Positions 45,151-55,603 of a stretch of 64,000 nucleotides of DNA are shown in pieces. The notes beneath the pieces are model-generated. The model did no database searches. It saw only the letters and a list, made by a program, of their open reading frames with translations, and had not been told where the DNA came from. The position numbers were made by a program, and so were the translations under genes. Position 1 is the first letter of the stretch. Each line of letters starts with the position of its first letter. Location: NCBI RefSeq assembly GCF_009765865.1, contig NZ_LMUQ01000052.1, positions 218,864 to 282,863 on the forward strand, given 5' to 3'. This DNA is from Acidisoma sp. L85. Lineage in GTDB: Bacteria; Pseudomonadota; Alphaproteobacteria; Acetobacterales; Acetobacteraceae.

Positions 45151-45975
45151 GTGGACGATTCGATCGACCGAGAACCCGAGCGGCTTGCGGTCATGCGCTA
45201 TGATTCCGCGCCTACGCGCCGCAGCTTCATCATGGACATGGTCCGCAACACCGGATTTTGCAGCGCGGCTGAACTCAGCCGTGACCTCGGCGTCTCTGAA
45301 ATGACAGTACGCCGGGATATCCAGCGCCTCGCCAAGGAAGGTTTGGCGCGGGCGGTGCATGGCGGCGTCAGTTCGGCGACACCGCTGCTCGGGCCAGTGG
45401 ATTTCCGTCTCCGTTCGGCTCAGAGATTGACCGCGAAGCAGGCGATAGCCCGTAAGGCTGTTGGCTTACTGGCGCCCAATTCAGTCGTTGCTTTCGATTC
45501 CGGCACAACGACGCTCGAAGTCGCACGTCTATTGCCTCTCGACCTGCGGATGTCGGTAGTGACCCATTCCCTGCCGGTCATCAGCGTCTTGTCGTCGAGA
45601 ACGAGCCTCGAAATACCTGCTCTGGGCGGAGCATTCTATTCTGAGACGCAGGCTTTTGCCGGTCCAATCACACTGCAAGCACTGTCCAACATTCGGGTGC
45701 ACACTTTGCTGCTCGGCGCTACGAGTGTTCGCGATCACGCCATGTGGTGCACGAACACCATCGACGCGGCGACCAAGCATGCGCTGATCGGCGCGGCGGA
45801 TCGCGTTATCCTGCTTGCCGATTCGACGAAATTCAACATTACCGCCATGATGAAGGTCTCTGATCTATCCGGAGTCGACATGATTATCACCGACACGGAA
45901 TTGACCGCCAACGCGCAGGCAATGTTGGAGATTCCGGGCCTTGAGCTGTTGATGGTCGACAGCGGAGGGTCTTAG
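45151..45975 (+). CDS. DeoR-family transcriptional regulator
   Basis: 274 residues from GTG 45151, 28 bases past the aminotransferase fragment. N-terminal DeoR HTH (RSFIMDMVRNTGFCSAAELSRD, EMTVRRDIQRLAKEGL) then a DeoRC sugar-phosphate domain (LLAPNSVVAFDSGTTTLEVA, VILLADSTKFN). Typical regulator of sugar catabolism. Its target is unclear since its immediate neighbours are remnants; an ATG at 45193 is an alternative start. Confidence 0.9.
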   Translation: MDDSIDREPERLAVMRYDSAPTRRSFIMDMVRNTGFCSAAELSRDLGVSEMTVRRDIQRLAKEGLARAVHGGVSSATPLLGPVDFRLRSAQRLTAKQAIARKAVGLLAPNSVVAFDSGTTTLEVARLLPLDLRMSVVTHSLPVISVLSSRTSLEIPALGGAFYSETQAFAGPITLQALSNIRVHTLLLGATSVRDHAMWCTNTIDAATKHALIGAADRVILLADSTKFNITAMMKVSDLSGVDMIITDTELTANAQAMLEIPGLELLMVDSGGS

Positions 45976-46137
45976 TCGACCTCTGTCCCTCGTCTTCGAC
46001 CGCGCCGCCCCTCGCCAATTATTCGGGACGGTAGAATGGCATATCAGTCGTGCCCGCGCGCCGGTCAGGAGGCGATTGCCATATTTGCCAGTTGAACTCA
46101 GACTGGGCAGGTGCACCAGGAGGGGTTCAAAGCACGC

Positions 46138-47034
46138 ATGACGCTGCAGGACTTGCGTTACCTCGTCGCCCTTGTCGATCACGGCCATTTCGGCCGGGCC
46201 GCAGCCGCGTGCAGTATCAGCCAGCCGACCCTCAGCATGCAGATCAAAAAACTCGAGGAGCAACTCGGCGTGACGCTTTTCGAGCGCACGAATAGGTCGG
46301 TGCGAGTGACGCCCGTCGCCGAGGAAATCGTCGGGCGGGCGCGCCAGATTTTGACGGATGTCGAAGCCATCATCAGCGTGGGGAGAAGTGTCTCCGGCCC
46401 GCTCGTCGGCGCGTTTAGCCTCGGCGTTATTCCAACGCTCGGGCCTTACCTGCTGCCGTGGCTCGTGCCGGCGCTGAAGAAGGACTACCCGGAGCTGCTG
46501 CTGGCCGTGCGCGAGGATCTGACGGCTCACCTTATGGAGAGACTTGTTTCTTACCGTCTGGACGCCGCGCTGGTCGCGCTCCCGGTTTCGGATGATCGTG
46601 TGGCAAGCCTGCCGCTCTTCGATGAACCCTTTTGGTTTGCCGAACCCAAAGGACACCAACCCGCCAATGCCAAAGTCATGAGGGAGGAAGATCTACGCGG
46701 ACGGCGGCTGCTTCTGCTGACCGAAGGTCATTGCCTGCGCGACCAGGCACTGGCGATTTGCGGCACGACAGACCGCGACGCCGATGGGGATTTCCGCGCC
46801 ACCAGCCTTGAAACGATTCGTCAGATGGTGGCGATGGGCATGGGCAGCACATTGCTGCCGGCAATGGCGTGTAGTGCCGCTCATACCCAAGCGATAACGG
46901 CGCATCCCTTGGAAGCCGGCATCGGGCGTCGCGTGGGGCTTATATGGCGCCGCAGTTATCCCAGAGTTCGGGATCTTCACCTTCTGGCGCAGACCCTGCG
47001 CGATCATCTGCCGCAGAGCGTCAACCTCGTCTAA
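46138..47034 (+). CDS. oxyR: hydrogen peroxide sensor/regulator OxyR
   Basis: 298 residues from ATG 46138 (frame open to 46111). LysR helix-turn-helix (YLVALVDHGHFGRAAAACSIS, TLSMQIKKLEEQLG). The two redox cysteines are at C199 (GHCLRDQ) and C208 (ALAIC), numbered as in E. coli OxyR, so disulfide formation by peroxide should occur. It lies upstream of katG on the same strand, with an OxyR box between them. Confidence 0.95.
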   Translation: MTLQDLRYLVALVDHGHFGRAAAACSISQPTLSMQIKKLEEQLGVTLFERTNRSVRVTPVAEEIVGRARQILTDVEAIISVGRSVSGPLVGAFSLGVIPTLGPYLLPWLVPALKKDYPELLLAVREDLTAHLMERLVSYRLDAALVALPVSDDRVASLPLFDEPFWFAEPKGHQPANAKVMREEDLRGRRLLLLTEGHCLRDQALAICGTTDRDADGDFRATSLETIRQMVAMGMGSTLLPAMACSAAHTQAITAHPLEAGIGRRVGLIWRRSYPRVRDLHLLAQTLRDHLPQSVNLV

Positions 47035-47056
47035 GCGGGCCGGAGCCTCGAGAACG

Positions 47057-47096
47057 ATAGCTCGGCTCTATCGCTCTGATACCAATAATCTATTAT
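47057..47096 (+). promoter_or_regulatory. OxyR-binding box and katG promoter
   Basis: The four OxyR half sites stand in correct register: ATAG (47057) N7 CTAT (47068) N7 ATAC (47079) N7 CTAT (47090), with one base off consensus. A -10 box TATTAT follows at 47091-47096, overlapping the last half site, so oxidised OxyR would sit directly at the promoter. Found in the 177-base oxyR-katG gap, it explains peroxide induction of katG. Confidence 0.85.
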
Positions 47097-47196
47097 ACAA
47101 GCTCCCGTACTGCGCTAAAATTCCTCACGCTTGCGGGCGGACAGCCAGCATTCGTCGCGGGATTGGCGCATGGGTTGTCCGGCGAGGCAAGCATAG

Positions 47197-49395
<2,199 letters not shown>

Positions 49396-49432
49396 CGCCA
49401 GGCGCGGGAGTTATGTAACCCGCAGGCGAGAT

Positions 49433-49467
49433 CTAGGGGCGGCGTTCAGAATGAGCGCCGCCCCTAG
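49433..49467 (+). terminator. strong hairpin downstream of katG
   Basis: CTAGGGGCGGCG (49433-49444) and CGCCGCCCCTAG (49456-49467) are a perfect 12-pair inverted repeat with an 11-base loop, 38 bases after the katG stop. No T tract follows, as is common in GC-rich alphaproteobacteria. Likely transcription terminator of katG. Confidence 0.65.
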
Positions 49468-49505
49468 GCCGTGACGATCTAAAACAGAACCGCAATTCGA
49501 AGATT

Positions 49506-49592
49506 CGTCATGGCATGCGAAGGCATGCCATCCACGCCTTGCTTTCTAGAAGTGAGGAAGGCGTGGATGCCCGGCCTTCGCCGAGCATGACG
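49506..49592. repeat. palindromic extragenic repeat element
   Basis: An 87-base element with outer arms CGTCATG (49506-49512) and CATGACG (49586-49592), an inner 9-pair hairpin ATGGCATGC/GCATGCCAT, and a 12-pair hairpin CATCCACGCCTT/AAGGCGTGGATG around a 17-base loop. The nested design and extragenic position are those of dispersed REP/RIME-like repeats in alphaproteobacteria. No second copy was seen in the window. Confidence 0.6.
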
Positions 49593-49630
49593 TGGTGGAA
49601 TTGCAAAGTCCAAGCCAGAGACATCCCACT

Positions 49631-50833
49631 CTAGCGTTTGTGTTCCGCAGCTATTTCGTTGCGACTTTGTGCGCGAATGTCTGTCCAAATACCCGTTTCG
49701 CTGGAAGCCAAAATAGCATCCGCGACGACTTCGTTCAGATAGCCATCGCGGAAATTGGGCGAGGGCTGCCGGCCCTCGGCGATCGCGGTCATGAAGAGAT
49801 GGCATTCGATGATCTTAGTCTCGCCATAGCCGATGCCCAATGCCGGGATGGGCCAAAGACCATCGCCATGCGGATGGGCCGGTCCCGTATAGATTGTGCG
49901 AAACCCCCGTCGGTCAGCCGGATCATCGGCGAACATCACCTGCAATTCGTCACGACGCTCGTAGTTGAAGAAGATCGAACCTGCACTGCCATGGATTTCG
50001 AAGGTCAGATAGTTGTTGCGGCCAAAGGCGTTGCGGGTTGCTTCCAGCGAGCCTACCGCGCCGTCCTGGAAACGGATCAGCGTCATAATTTCGTCGTCCA
50101 CATCGACCGCGGCCTTAGGCACTCCGCTGAGTTTTGGCCCCGCCCCAAGCTTGTCGGTGCCGCTGTTTTGAATAGGACGCTCGGTGATATAGGTTCGCGC
50201 GACGGCGCTGACGGCCGCGATCTCGCCCACGAGATAGCGCGCCATGTCGATCACATGGGTGGCGATATCGCCCAGCGCGCCAGAGCCCGCGATTTTCTTC
50301 TGGAAACGCCAGGACAGCGGGCCGTCGGGATCCGCTGACCAATCCTGCAGATAGGTGCCGCGAAAGTTGCGAATTGTGCCGATGCGGCCTTCCTCGATGA
50401 TCTTCCGCGCGAGCACCACAGCTGGCGTATGGCGATAGTTGAAGGCGACCATGTGGGTGACGCCGGCGGCCTCTACAGCCTCGAGCATCATCAGGGCTTC
50501 CGCGGCGGTTCGGCCCAGTGGCTTCTCGCAGATGACATGCTTGCCGGCCTGCGCGGCCGCTATGGCGATCTCGGCATGGCTATTGTTTGGCGTGACGATA
50601 TCCACGATGTGAATTTCGGGATCGTCGATGACGCGCCGCCAATCCGACACGCCCTTCGCGAAGCCCAAGCGATTCGCGGCGTCGTCCGCCAGTTCGTCGC
50701 TGACATCGGCAATGGTATGGCGGATGGGGATCGCGGGGGCGGGCCAGAAAAACATCGGCATCGCGGCATAGGCCAAAGCATGCGCCTTGCCCATGAAGCC
50801 GCCGCCGATCATGCCAACATTGAGACGATGCAT
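49631..50833 (-). CDS. Gfo/Idh/MocA-family oxidoreductase
   Basis: 400 residues from ATG 50833 (frame open to 51031 upstream). Rossmann motif VGMIGGGFMGKAHALAY, EKPLG motif (HVICEKPLGRTAAEA), and the second-domain motif ALGDIATHVIDMARY with the His-Asp that usually lies in the active site. It forms a pair with the sugar-phosphate isomerase gene (stop 50883), 49 bases apart, probably in the pathway of a cyclitol or sugar. There is no transporter next to the pair. Confidence 0.92.
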   Translation of the reverse strand: MHRLNVGMIGGGFMGKAHALAYAAMPMFFWPAPAIPIRHTIADVSDELADDAANRLGFAKGVSDWRRVIDDPEIHIVDIVTPNNSHAEIAIAAAQAGKHVICEKPLGRTAAEALMMLEAVEAAGVTHMVAFNYRHTPAVVLARKIIEEGRIGTIRNFRGTYLQDWSADPDGPLSWRFQKKIAGSGALGDIATHVIDMARYLVGEIAAVSAVARTYITERPIQNSGTDKLGAGPKLSGVPKAAVDVDDEIMTLIRFQDGAVGSLEATRNAFGRNNYLTFEIHGSAGSIFFNYERRDELQVMFADDPADRRGFRTIYTGPAHPHGDGLWPIPALGIGYGETKIIECHLFMTAIAEGRQPSPNFRDGYLNEVVADAILASSETGIWTDIRAQSRNEIAAEHKR

Positions 50834-50882
50834 GGGGAATATTCCTGTCCGAAAATGGGTGGCGGCAAAGGTGCTGACGAGG

Positions 50883-51701
50883 TCACACCTTGTCCCGCAA
50901 CCATGCCATGCTCGCGCGTGCGCCCTCGGCCGGATCAGGCCATGCGTCGAGCTCAACGGTGATCCACCCATCAAAGCCGCGTTCGCGCAAGAGATGCAAG
51001 GTCGGCAGAAGATCGAGGTCGCCGCGATCAATCGGCGTGAAGGCGAAAGGGTCGCGCTGCCAGCCTTTGAGATGGACGTAGCTCACACGATCGTAGTGCT
51101 CAGCGATCAGCGCCGCGGGATCGCCGCCGGCCGCGGCGAGATGTGCGGTGTCAGGGCAGAAGCCGATGCGGGTCTTGGCGAAGACGCGCCGAATTTGCTC
51201 GGGCGTTTCGGCCATGGTCGTGAGATGTGGATGATAAAGAGCGCATAGGCCCAGCCGCTCAGCGATGTCGGCGACCCGATCGAGTGCCTGCCCAAGCCGG
51301 TCATAGTCGCCATCGCGTGGTTCGCTCGAGCGTTTCGCTCCTCCCCCGACTACGAAGTGTATCGCGCCTGCCTCGGCGGCGAGATTTGCAGCACGCTCGA
51401 TCCGCCGCAACTCCTCCTCGAGAATATCCGGGTAGATGAAATTTCCACCGCCATAGACCGCCAGGAGTTGCAGGCCTTGCTCCGAAAGCTGCCCGCGCAG
51501 CTCGCCCATCCGCCCTGCGAAATCGAGCAGATTGCCATCGAACAGCTCGACCGCGTGATAGCCTGCGGCCGCGATATCCGCGAAGGCCCGGTTCATGTCG
51601 CCGAAGGTCTGGTAGACAAGATCCTTGATGGAGGTGACGCCGACCGGATGGCCGCCGAGCGGTCCCCAGCAATTCGCGTGATAGGCAATTTTCTGGGCCA
51701 T
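50883..51701 (-). CDS. sugar phosphate isomerase/epimerase family protein (AP-endonuclease-2 fold)
   Basis: 272 residues, a TIM barrel of the xylose-isomerase-like family. It shows GYHAVELFDGNLLDF, the metal-ligand regions HFVVGGGAK, CALYHPHL, FCPDTAHLAAAG (a conserved Asp-x-x-His) and SYVHLKGWQRD, and ends with DGWITVELDAWPD. Relatives are inosose dehydratases, hydroxypyruvate isomerases or tagatose epimerases. Upstream gene of the pair with the dehydrogenase at 49631. Function inferred as sugar or cyclitol conversion. Confidence 0.9.
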   Translation of the reverse strand: MAQKIAYHANCWGPLGGHPVGVTSIKDLVYQTFGDMNRAFADIAAAGYHAVELFDGNLLDFAGRMGELRGQLSEQGLQLLAVYGGGNFIYPDILEEELRRIERAANLAAEAGAIHFVVGGGAKRSSEPRDGDYDRLGQALDRVADIAERLGLCALYHPHLTTMAETPEQIRRVFAKTRIGFCPDTAHLAAAGGDPAALIAEHYDRVSYVHLKGWQRDPFAFTPIDRGDLDLLPTLHLLRERGFDGWITVELDAWPDPAEGARASMAWLRDKV

Positions 51702-51783
51702 ATGTTTATCTCCCTAGGCGTGGTCAGCCGCCGATTGTCCGCCAGCCGCCCTCATCAGGCAATTCAAATCGCGGCGGCTAAGA

Positions 51784-51820
51784 GCTTCACGAGCGCGGCC
51801 GAACCCGCTCTTCGTGAAGC
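51784..51820. repeat. inverted repeat between the isomerase and DUF4142 genes
   Basis: GCTTCACGA (51784-51792) and TCGTGAAGC (51812-51820) are perfect arms with a 19-base centre in the 216-base divergent gap. It may serve as an operator or as a stem; nothing else stands out in this gap. Confidence 0.35.
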
Positions 51821-51917
51821 ACCTTTCCGAGATCAGTGCTTGCCGCCGAGATCCCGCGCCCAAGCTTCTCACTCGCCTCCAGCCTGTTAGGGGCGTTCAC
51901 TCAAGGATATTGTTCAC

Positions 51918-52427
51918 GTGAAAAGCTCGATCGTCTTCGGCGCTTCTATTTTATTTCTCCCACTGGCCGCGATGGCCGCGAACCCGGCGGTATCCGCTCA
52001 GGACAAAATCTTCGTGCAGCAGGCTGCGATCGGGGGCTTGGCAGAGGTTCAGGAAGGACAGTTGGCCACCGCACAGGCCGGCTCAGCGTCCGTCAAGCAA
52101 TTCGGCCAGCAGATGATCGAGCAGCACACCCCGAACAATCAGGCGCTCGCCGCACTCGCGAAGGAAAAGGGCCTCGCTGTGCCCGCGACGACGGATGCGG
52201 CGCATATGGCCGATGCCGCTGCGCTGAAGAACACCGCCGGCACAGCCTTCGATGCCGCCTATATCGATGGACAGATAGCCGGCCACAAACAGATGGAGCA
52301 GGTCATGCAGACCGAAATCCAAAATGGCAGCGATAGCGACCTGAAAGCTTTCGCGGAGAAGACACTGCCGGTCGTACAGGATCACTTGAAAATGGCACAG
52401 CAGCTTCAGACTCAGGCGAAAAGCTAG
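51918..52427 (+). CDS. DUF4142 domain-containing periplasmic protein
   Basis: 169 residues from GTG 51918. A Sec signal (SSIVFGASILFLPLAAMAANP) is followed by a four-helix, ferritin-like DUF4142 domain: VQQAAIGGLAEVQEGQLATA, FGQQMIEQHTPNNQALAALA, and two further amphipathic helices rich in Gln. The family is common in alphaproteobacteria and often linked to stress, but has no proven role. It is followed 108 bases later by the DUF2382 gene and may form a stress island with it. Confidence 0.9.
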   Translation: MKSSIVFGASILFLPLAAMAANPAVSAQDKIFVQQAAIGGLAEVQEGQLATAQAGSASVKQFGQQMIEQHTPNNQALAALAKEKGLAVPATTDAAHMADAAALKNTAGTAFDAAYIDGQIAGHKQMEQVMQTEIQNGSDSDLKAFAEKTLPVVQDHLKMAQQLQTQAKS

Positions 52428-52535
52428 TCCCAATCCGACAGAATCATCGGCGGCCGCCTGGTCACGATTTAGTCTGCCGGCACACATAACGCGAGCGTGT
52501 CCCGCGGATTCCGATGTTTGTATGTGCCCAACCCC

Positions 52536-53867
52536 ATGTCAGCTTTTCAGTTTGGACGAAAGACCCATGGCAGAGTTGCATATTTCGTGACCAGGCACTC
52601 CGACGACGCGGAAGTCATTCTGATGCTCGAAGAGCAGCTTCGTGTCGTCAAACAGCAGATTGAAACAGGCCGCGTTCGAGTTCGGATCGTGACGGAGACA
52701 GACACGACTATTGCCAATGCGGAGCTGCAATCCGAGAGTTTTGAGGTCGAACGTATTCCGATCGGCCGTCATATCTCGGATTTTCCTGAAATTGTCGATG
52801 ACGGAGATACCATGATCGTCCCCGTGATCGAAGAGGTCCTTGTCGTTGAGAAGCGCTTGATCCTGAAAGAGGAATTGCATATCCGGCGCTTGCGCTCGTC
52901 CAAAACAATAGAGCAGCCGGTGGTTTTGCGTCGCCAGCGCGCGGAGATCGAACGTCTGCCCGCGCTGGAGCGGAGTTCAACAGGTTACAATCAACCGACT
53001 CAGAAGGAATCAACCGGAATGCCGCAACTGATCACCGCTATGTTTAAGAACCGCGCTGACGCGGAAATTGCTAAGGCCGACCTCGAAACCGAGCTTCAGC
53101 TTCCTGCGGGCGCTGTTGAGCTACACGCGCAAGAGGCAGCCACGGTTACGACGACGACATCGCAGGACACGGGCATCCTCGCGGGTCTGCGCAATCTATT
53201 CGTTCCTGAAGAAGACAGGTCCGCCTATGCGGCGGGCATTCAACGCGGCGCCGTTTTGGTGTCAGCGGAGATCGACGAATCACATATTAATCGCGCCTAT
53301 GACATACTGGACCGCGACGGCGCCGTTGATCTGGACCAGCAGCAGAGCGAGTGGTTGCAAAGCGATCGGACTGTAGCTGGAAGCGCAGCGATGACCTCGT
53401 CCTCAAGGGCGAGCGGAATCGATGTATCGCCGCCGCCGGCACCAATGGCGACAAGCGGGCGCGTCGGTGAGGAAATTATCCCAATTGTCGAGGAGCGCCT
53501 CCGCGTCGGCAAGCGAGACGTTGAGCGTGGTCGCGTTCGCGTGCGCAGCTATATCGTGGAGACGCCGGTTGAAGAACAAGTCACTCTGCGGAGCGAGCAC
53601 GTCGAGCTCGAGCGCCGGCCGGTGGATCGGGAGTTGACAGCGGCGGACGTAGACCTCTTCCGCGAGCGTGTAATTGAGGCGACCGAGACTGCCGAGGAAG
53701 CTGTGATTGCAAAAGATGTGCGGGTTAAGGAAGAGCTTGTTCTTAGAAAGGATGTCGTCGAGAACGTAGAGACTGTTCGCGACACCGTCCGGCGCACCGA
53801 AGTTGAGGTCGAGGACAATGTGACCCGCGAGGGTCACTCGGCCGCCGCGCTGAAAACTCGGGTCTGA
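52536..53867 (+). CDS. tandem DUF2382 (YsnF/AvaK) stress protein, fused from two genes
   Basis: 443 residues from ATG 52536 (GTG 52497 also possible). A first DUF2382 domain spans about residues 28-145 (LEEQLRVVKQQIETGRVRVR; EEVLVVEKRLILKEELHIRR). A linker SSTGYNQPTQKESTG follows, then, at M162 (ATG 53019), a general-stress-protein-like start (MPQLITAMFKNRADAEIAK) and a second DUF2382 domain at about 310-430. The linker with its AGAAGGA resembles a former intergenic ribosome site, so a lost stop may have fused two genes. Part of a putative stress trio with DUF4142 and YidB. Confidence 0.85.
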   Translation: MSAFQFGRKTHGRVAYFVTRHSDDAEVILMLEEQLRVVKQQIETGRVRVRIVTETDTTIANAELQSESFEVERIPIGRHISDFPEIVDDGDTMIVPVIEEVLVVEKRLILKEELHIRRLRSSKTIEQPVVLRRQRAEIERLPALERSSTGYNQPTQKESTGMPQLITAMFKNRADAEIAKADLETELQLPAGAVELHAQEAATVTTTTSQDTGILAGLRNLFVPEEDRSAYAAGIQRGAVLVSAEIDESHINRAYDILDRDGAVDLDQQQSEWLQSDRTVAGSAAMTSSSRASGIDVSPPPAPMATSGRVGEEIIPIVEERLRVGKRDVERGRVRVRSYIVETPVEEQVTLRSEHVELERRPVDRELTAADVDLFRERVIEATETAEEAVIAKDVRVKEELVLRKDVVENVETVRDTVRRTEVEVEDNVTREGHSAAALKTRV

Positions 53868-53921
53868 TTCACGAGCAGGCGAGGCTTCTGAAGGCCTCGC
53901 CCGCCAAATGGAGCAATAATT

Positions 53922-54350
53922 ATGGGTCTTCTAGATTCGGTGATCGGCGGGCTTATGAGTGGCTCCGGCGGCGCTTCGTCTCCGATGGCTGGGGTGCTGA
54001 TGAACCTGCTTGGCGGAGGGCAGGGAACCGCGTTGCCCGGCCAGGCAACGGGCAATCAAATCACGGGGCAGGGACAGAGTTCCGCGGGCGGGTTGAGCGG
54101 TCTATTGTCGGCGTTTGAGCAGGCCGGGCTTGGTCAAGTCGCTCAGTCCTGGGTGGGCAGCGGGCCTAATCAATCGGTGTCGCCGCAACAGCTTCAAAAT
54201 GTCTTCGGCCAGGGTCAGGTGCAGAGCATGGCAAGCCAGGCTGGCATGGAGCCCAACAGTTTCCTTGCCCAACTTGCACAGCATCTGCCGAATGCGGTGG
54301 ATAGTGTAACACCCGACGGTCGCCTGCCGGAGGGGACGGTATCAGTCTGA
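53922..54350 (+). CDS. YidB-family (DUF937) protein
   Basis: 142 residues. Begins MGLLDSVIGGLMSGSGG, rich in Gly, Ser and Gln, and has the family block LLSAFEQAGLGQVAQSWVGSGPNQSVSPQQ, ending with a short helix region. DUF937/YidB proteins are small, soluble, of unknown function, and common next to stress genes. Starts 54 bases after the DUF2382 gene on the same strand with AATGGAGCAA in front. Converges with the alpha/beta hydrolase gene. Confidence 0.88.
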   Translation: MGLLDSVIGGLMSGSGGASSPMAGVLMNLLGGGQGTALPGQATGNQITGQGQSSAGGLSGLLSAFEQAGLGQVAQSWVGSGPNQSVSPQQLQNVFGQGQVQSMASQAGMEPNSFLAQLAQHLPNAVDSVTPDGRLPEGTVSV

Positions 54351-54508
54351 GGCAATTCCGGCTGGGTCTAAATCGCCGTCACAGTTCGGCAGCTCGCAGA
54401 CGTTGCGCACGCGAGGGTCAGATGAACTGCGGCGCGGGAGACGTCACATCCAACCTTGGCGACCTATTGGCACCACCTGAGGGTGTAACATCTCCGCTCG
54501 TTCGACTT

Positions 54509-55345
54509 TCAGATGCGCGGGTTGTCGTAGAAATCGATGATGGCGGGCAGCACTTGGTCCGGTGCTTCCAAAGTGGGGCTATGACCGATCTTCGTGAGCC
54601 GAATTAGCTTGGCGTTCGGTAATTCGCGCGCCATCTCGTCTGACCATGCGGGTGGACGTGGCAGGTCTTCCTCGCCGTTGAAAATCAGGACGGGGATCTT
54701 GATTCCCGGCAACAGCGGCACGGAGCTGCCGCGCTCCATGACGCCGCTCATGGCAGGACGCAGCGCCTTCGGCAGAGCAGCGATCTTGCCGCGCCAATAC
54801 TCCATCAATTCCTTCTTTGCGGGGTCGCTTCGCGTCGTCACGCCAAACATGATGGCCATCGTTGTATCCAACACATGGCCGGTGAAGCCTTCGTTCCCGG
54901 CATCGATCACCCATTGCCGGAATTCGGCCAGCTGACCTGGCGGCTCGGAGCAGGCCGATGAACCTGCTACAATGAGCGAACGGAAGAGATCCGGCCGGCG
55001 GGCGACTAGGCGAAACGCGACATCGCCACCCATGGACTGCGCCATGACGTTAATGGACTTCAGTCCCATTGCCTCAATGAGCGCTTCCATGTCCTCAGCG
55101 CATTTTTCCATCGTAATGATGTCGACCGTGTCGAGTGCGCTTTTGCCCTGGCCGCGAAAATCGGGCCTTACCACACGGAACTTCCCATCGGCTGCGGAAA
55201 CGAGGCCATCGAACATGGTGCCGTCGAGAAAGCAGGAATGCAGGCAGAGTATAACAGGGAGATTGGCCTCGCCCGTATCGGCGACCCAGAGACTGGTGCC
55301 GTTGATATCCCTGAATGTGCCCGATTGGGCTTTAGTGTTTGACAT
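54509..55345 (-). CDS. alpha/beta hydrolase
   Basis: 278 residues from ATG 55345, about 260 bases downstream of the LacI stop. Oxyanion region LCLHSCFLDGTMFDGL, the strand VVRPDFRGQGKS, nucleophile elbow A-Q-S-M-G-G (Ser in place of GxSxG), acid-region FNGEEDLPRPP and catalytic His in KIGHSPTLEAP. Serine hydrolase of the lactonase, dienelactone or haloperoxidase kind. Whether it belongs to the sugar operon upstream is unclear. Confidence 0.9.
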   Translation of the reverse strand: MSNTKAQSGTFRDINGTSLWVADTGEANLPVILCLHSCFLDGTMFDGLVSAADGKFRVVRPDFRGQGKSALDTVDIITMEKCAEDMEALIEAMGLKSINVMAQSMGGDVAFRLVARRPDLFRSLIVAGSSACSEPPGQLAEFRQWVIDAGNEGFTGHVLDTTMAIMFGVTTRSDPAKKELMEYWRGKIAALPKALRPAMSGVMERGSSVPLLPGIKIPVLIFNGEEDLPRPPAWSDEMARELPNAKLIRLTKIGHSPTLEAPDQVLPAIIDFYDNPRI

Positions 55346-55603
55346 GGTTGGTCTCCCCGAATGTGGCGCGAGTTGCCCTCGCTGTTCAGCCAGCAGAATC
55401 GATGCAGTTCCTGATGGTTTCAGGTACTCCAAGGGCTGCGTCCGAGGCTTATTGCTCGCCGTCTAACTGGCGACAGGCGGAGCACCTCGGTCGCTGGTTC
55501 GTTATCAAAGATGCGTCCAGTCTTGTCAACAATCCGGTTGACCGCAGTGGCGCAAGAATGCTCAATTGCCTGGACTGTCGGCGGCCGATTTTCAGTCCCC
55601 GTC

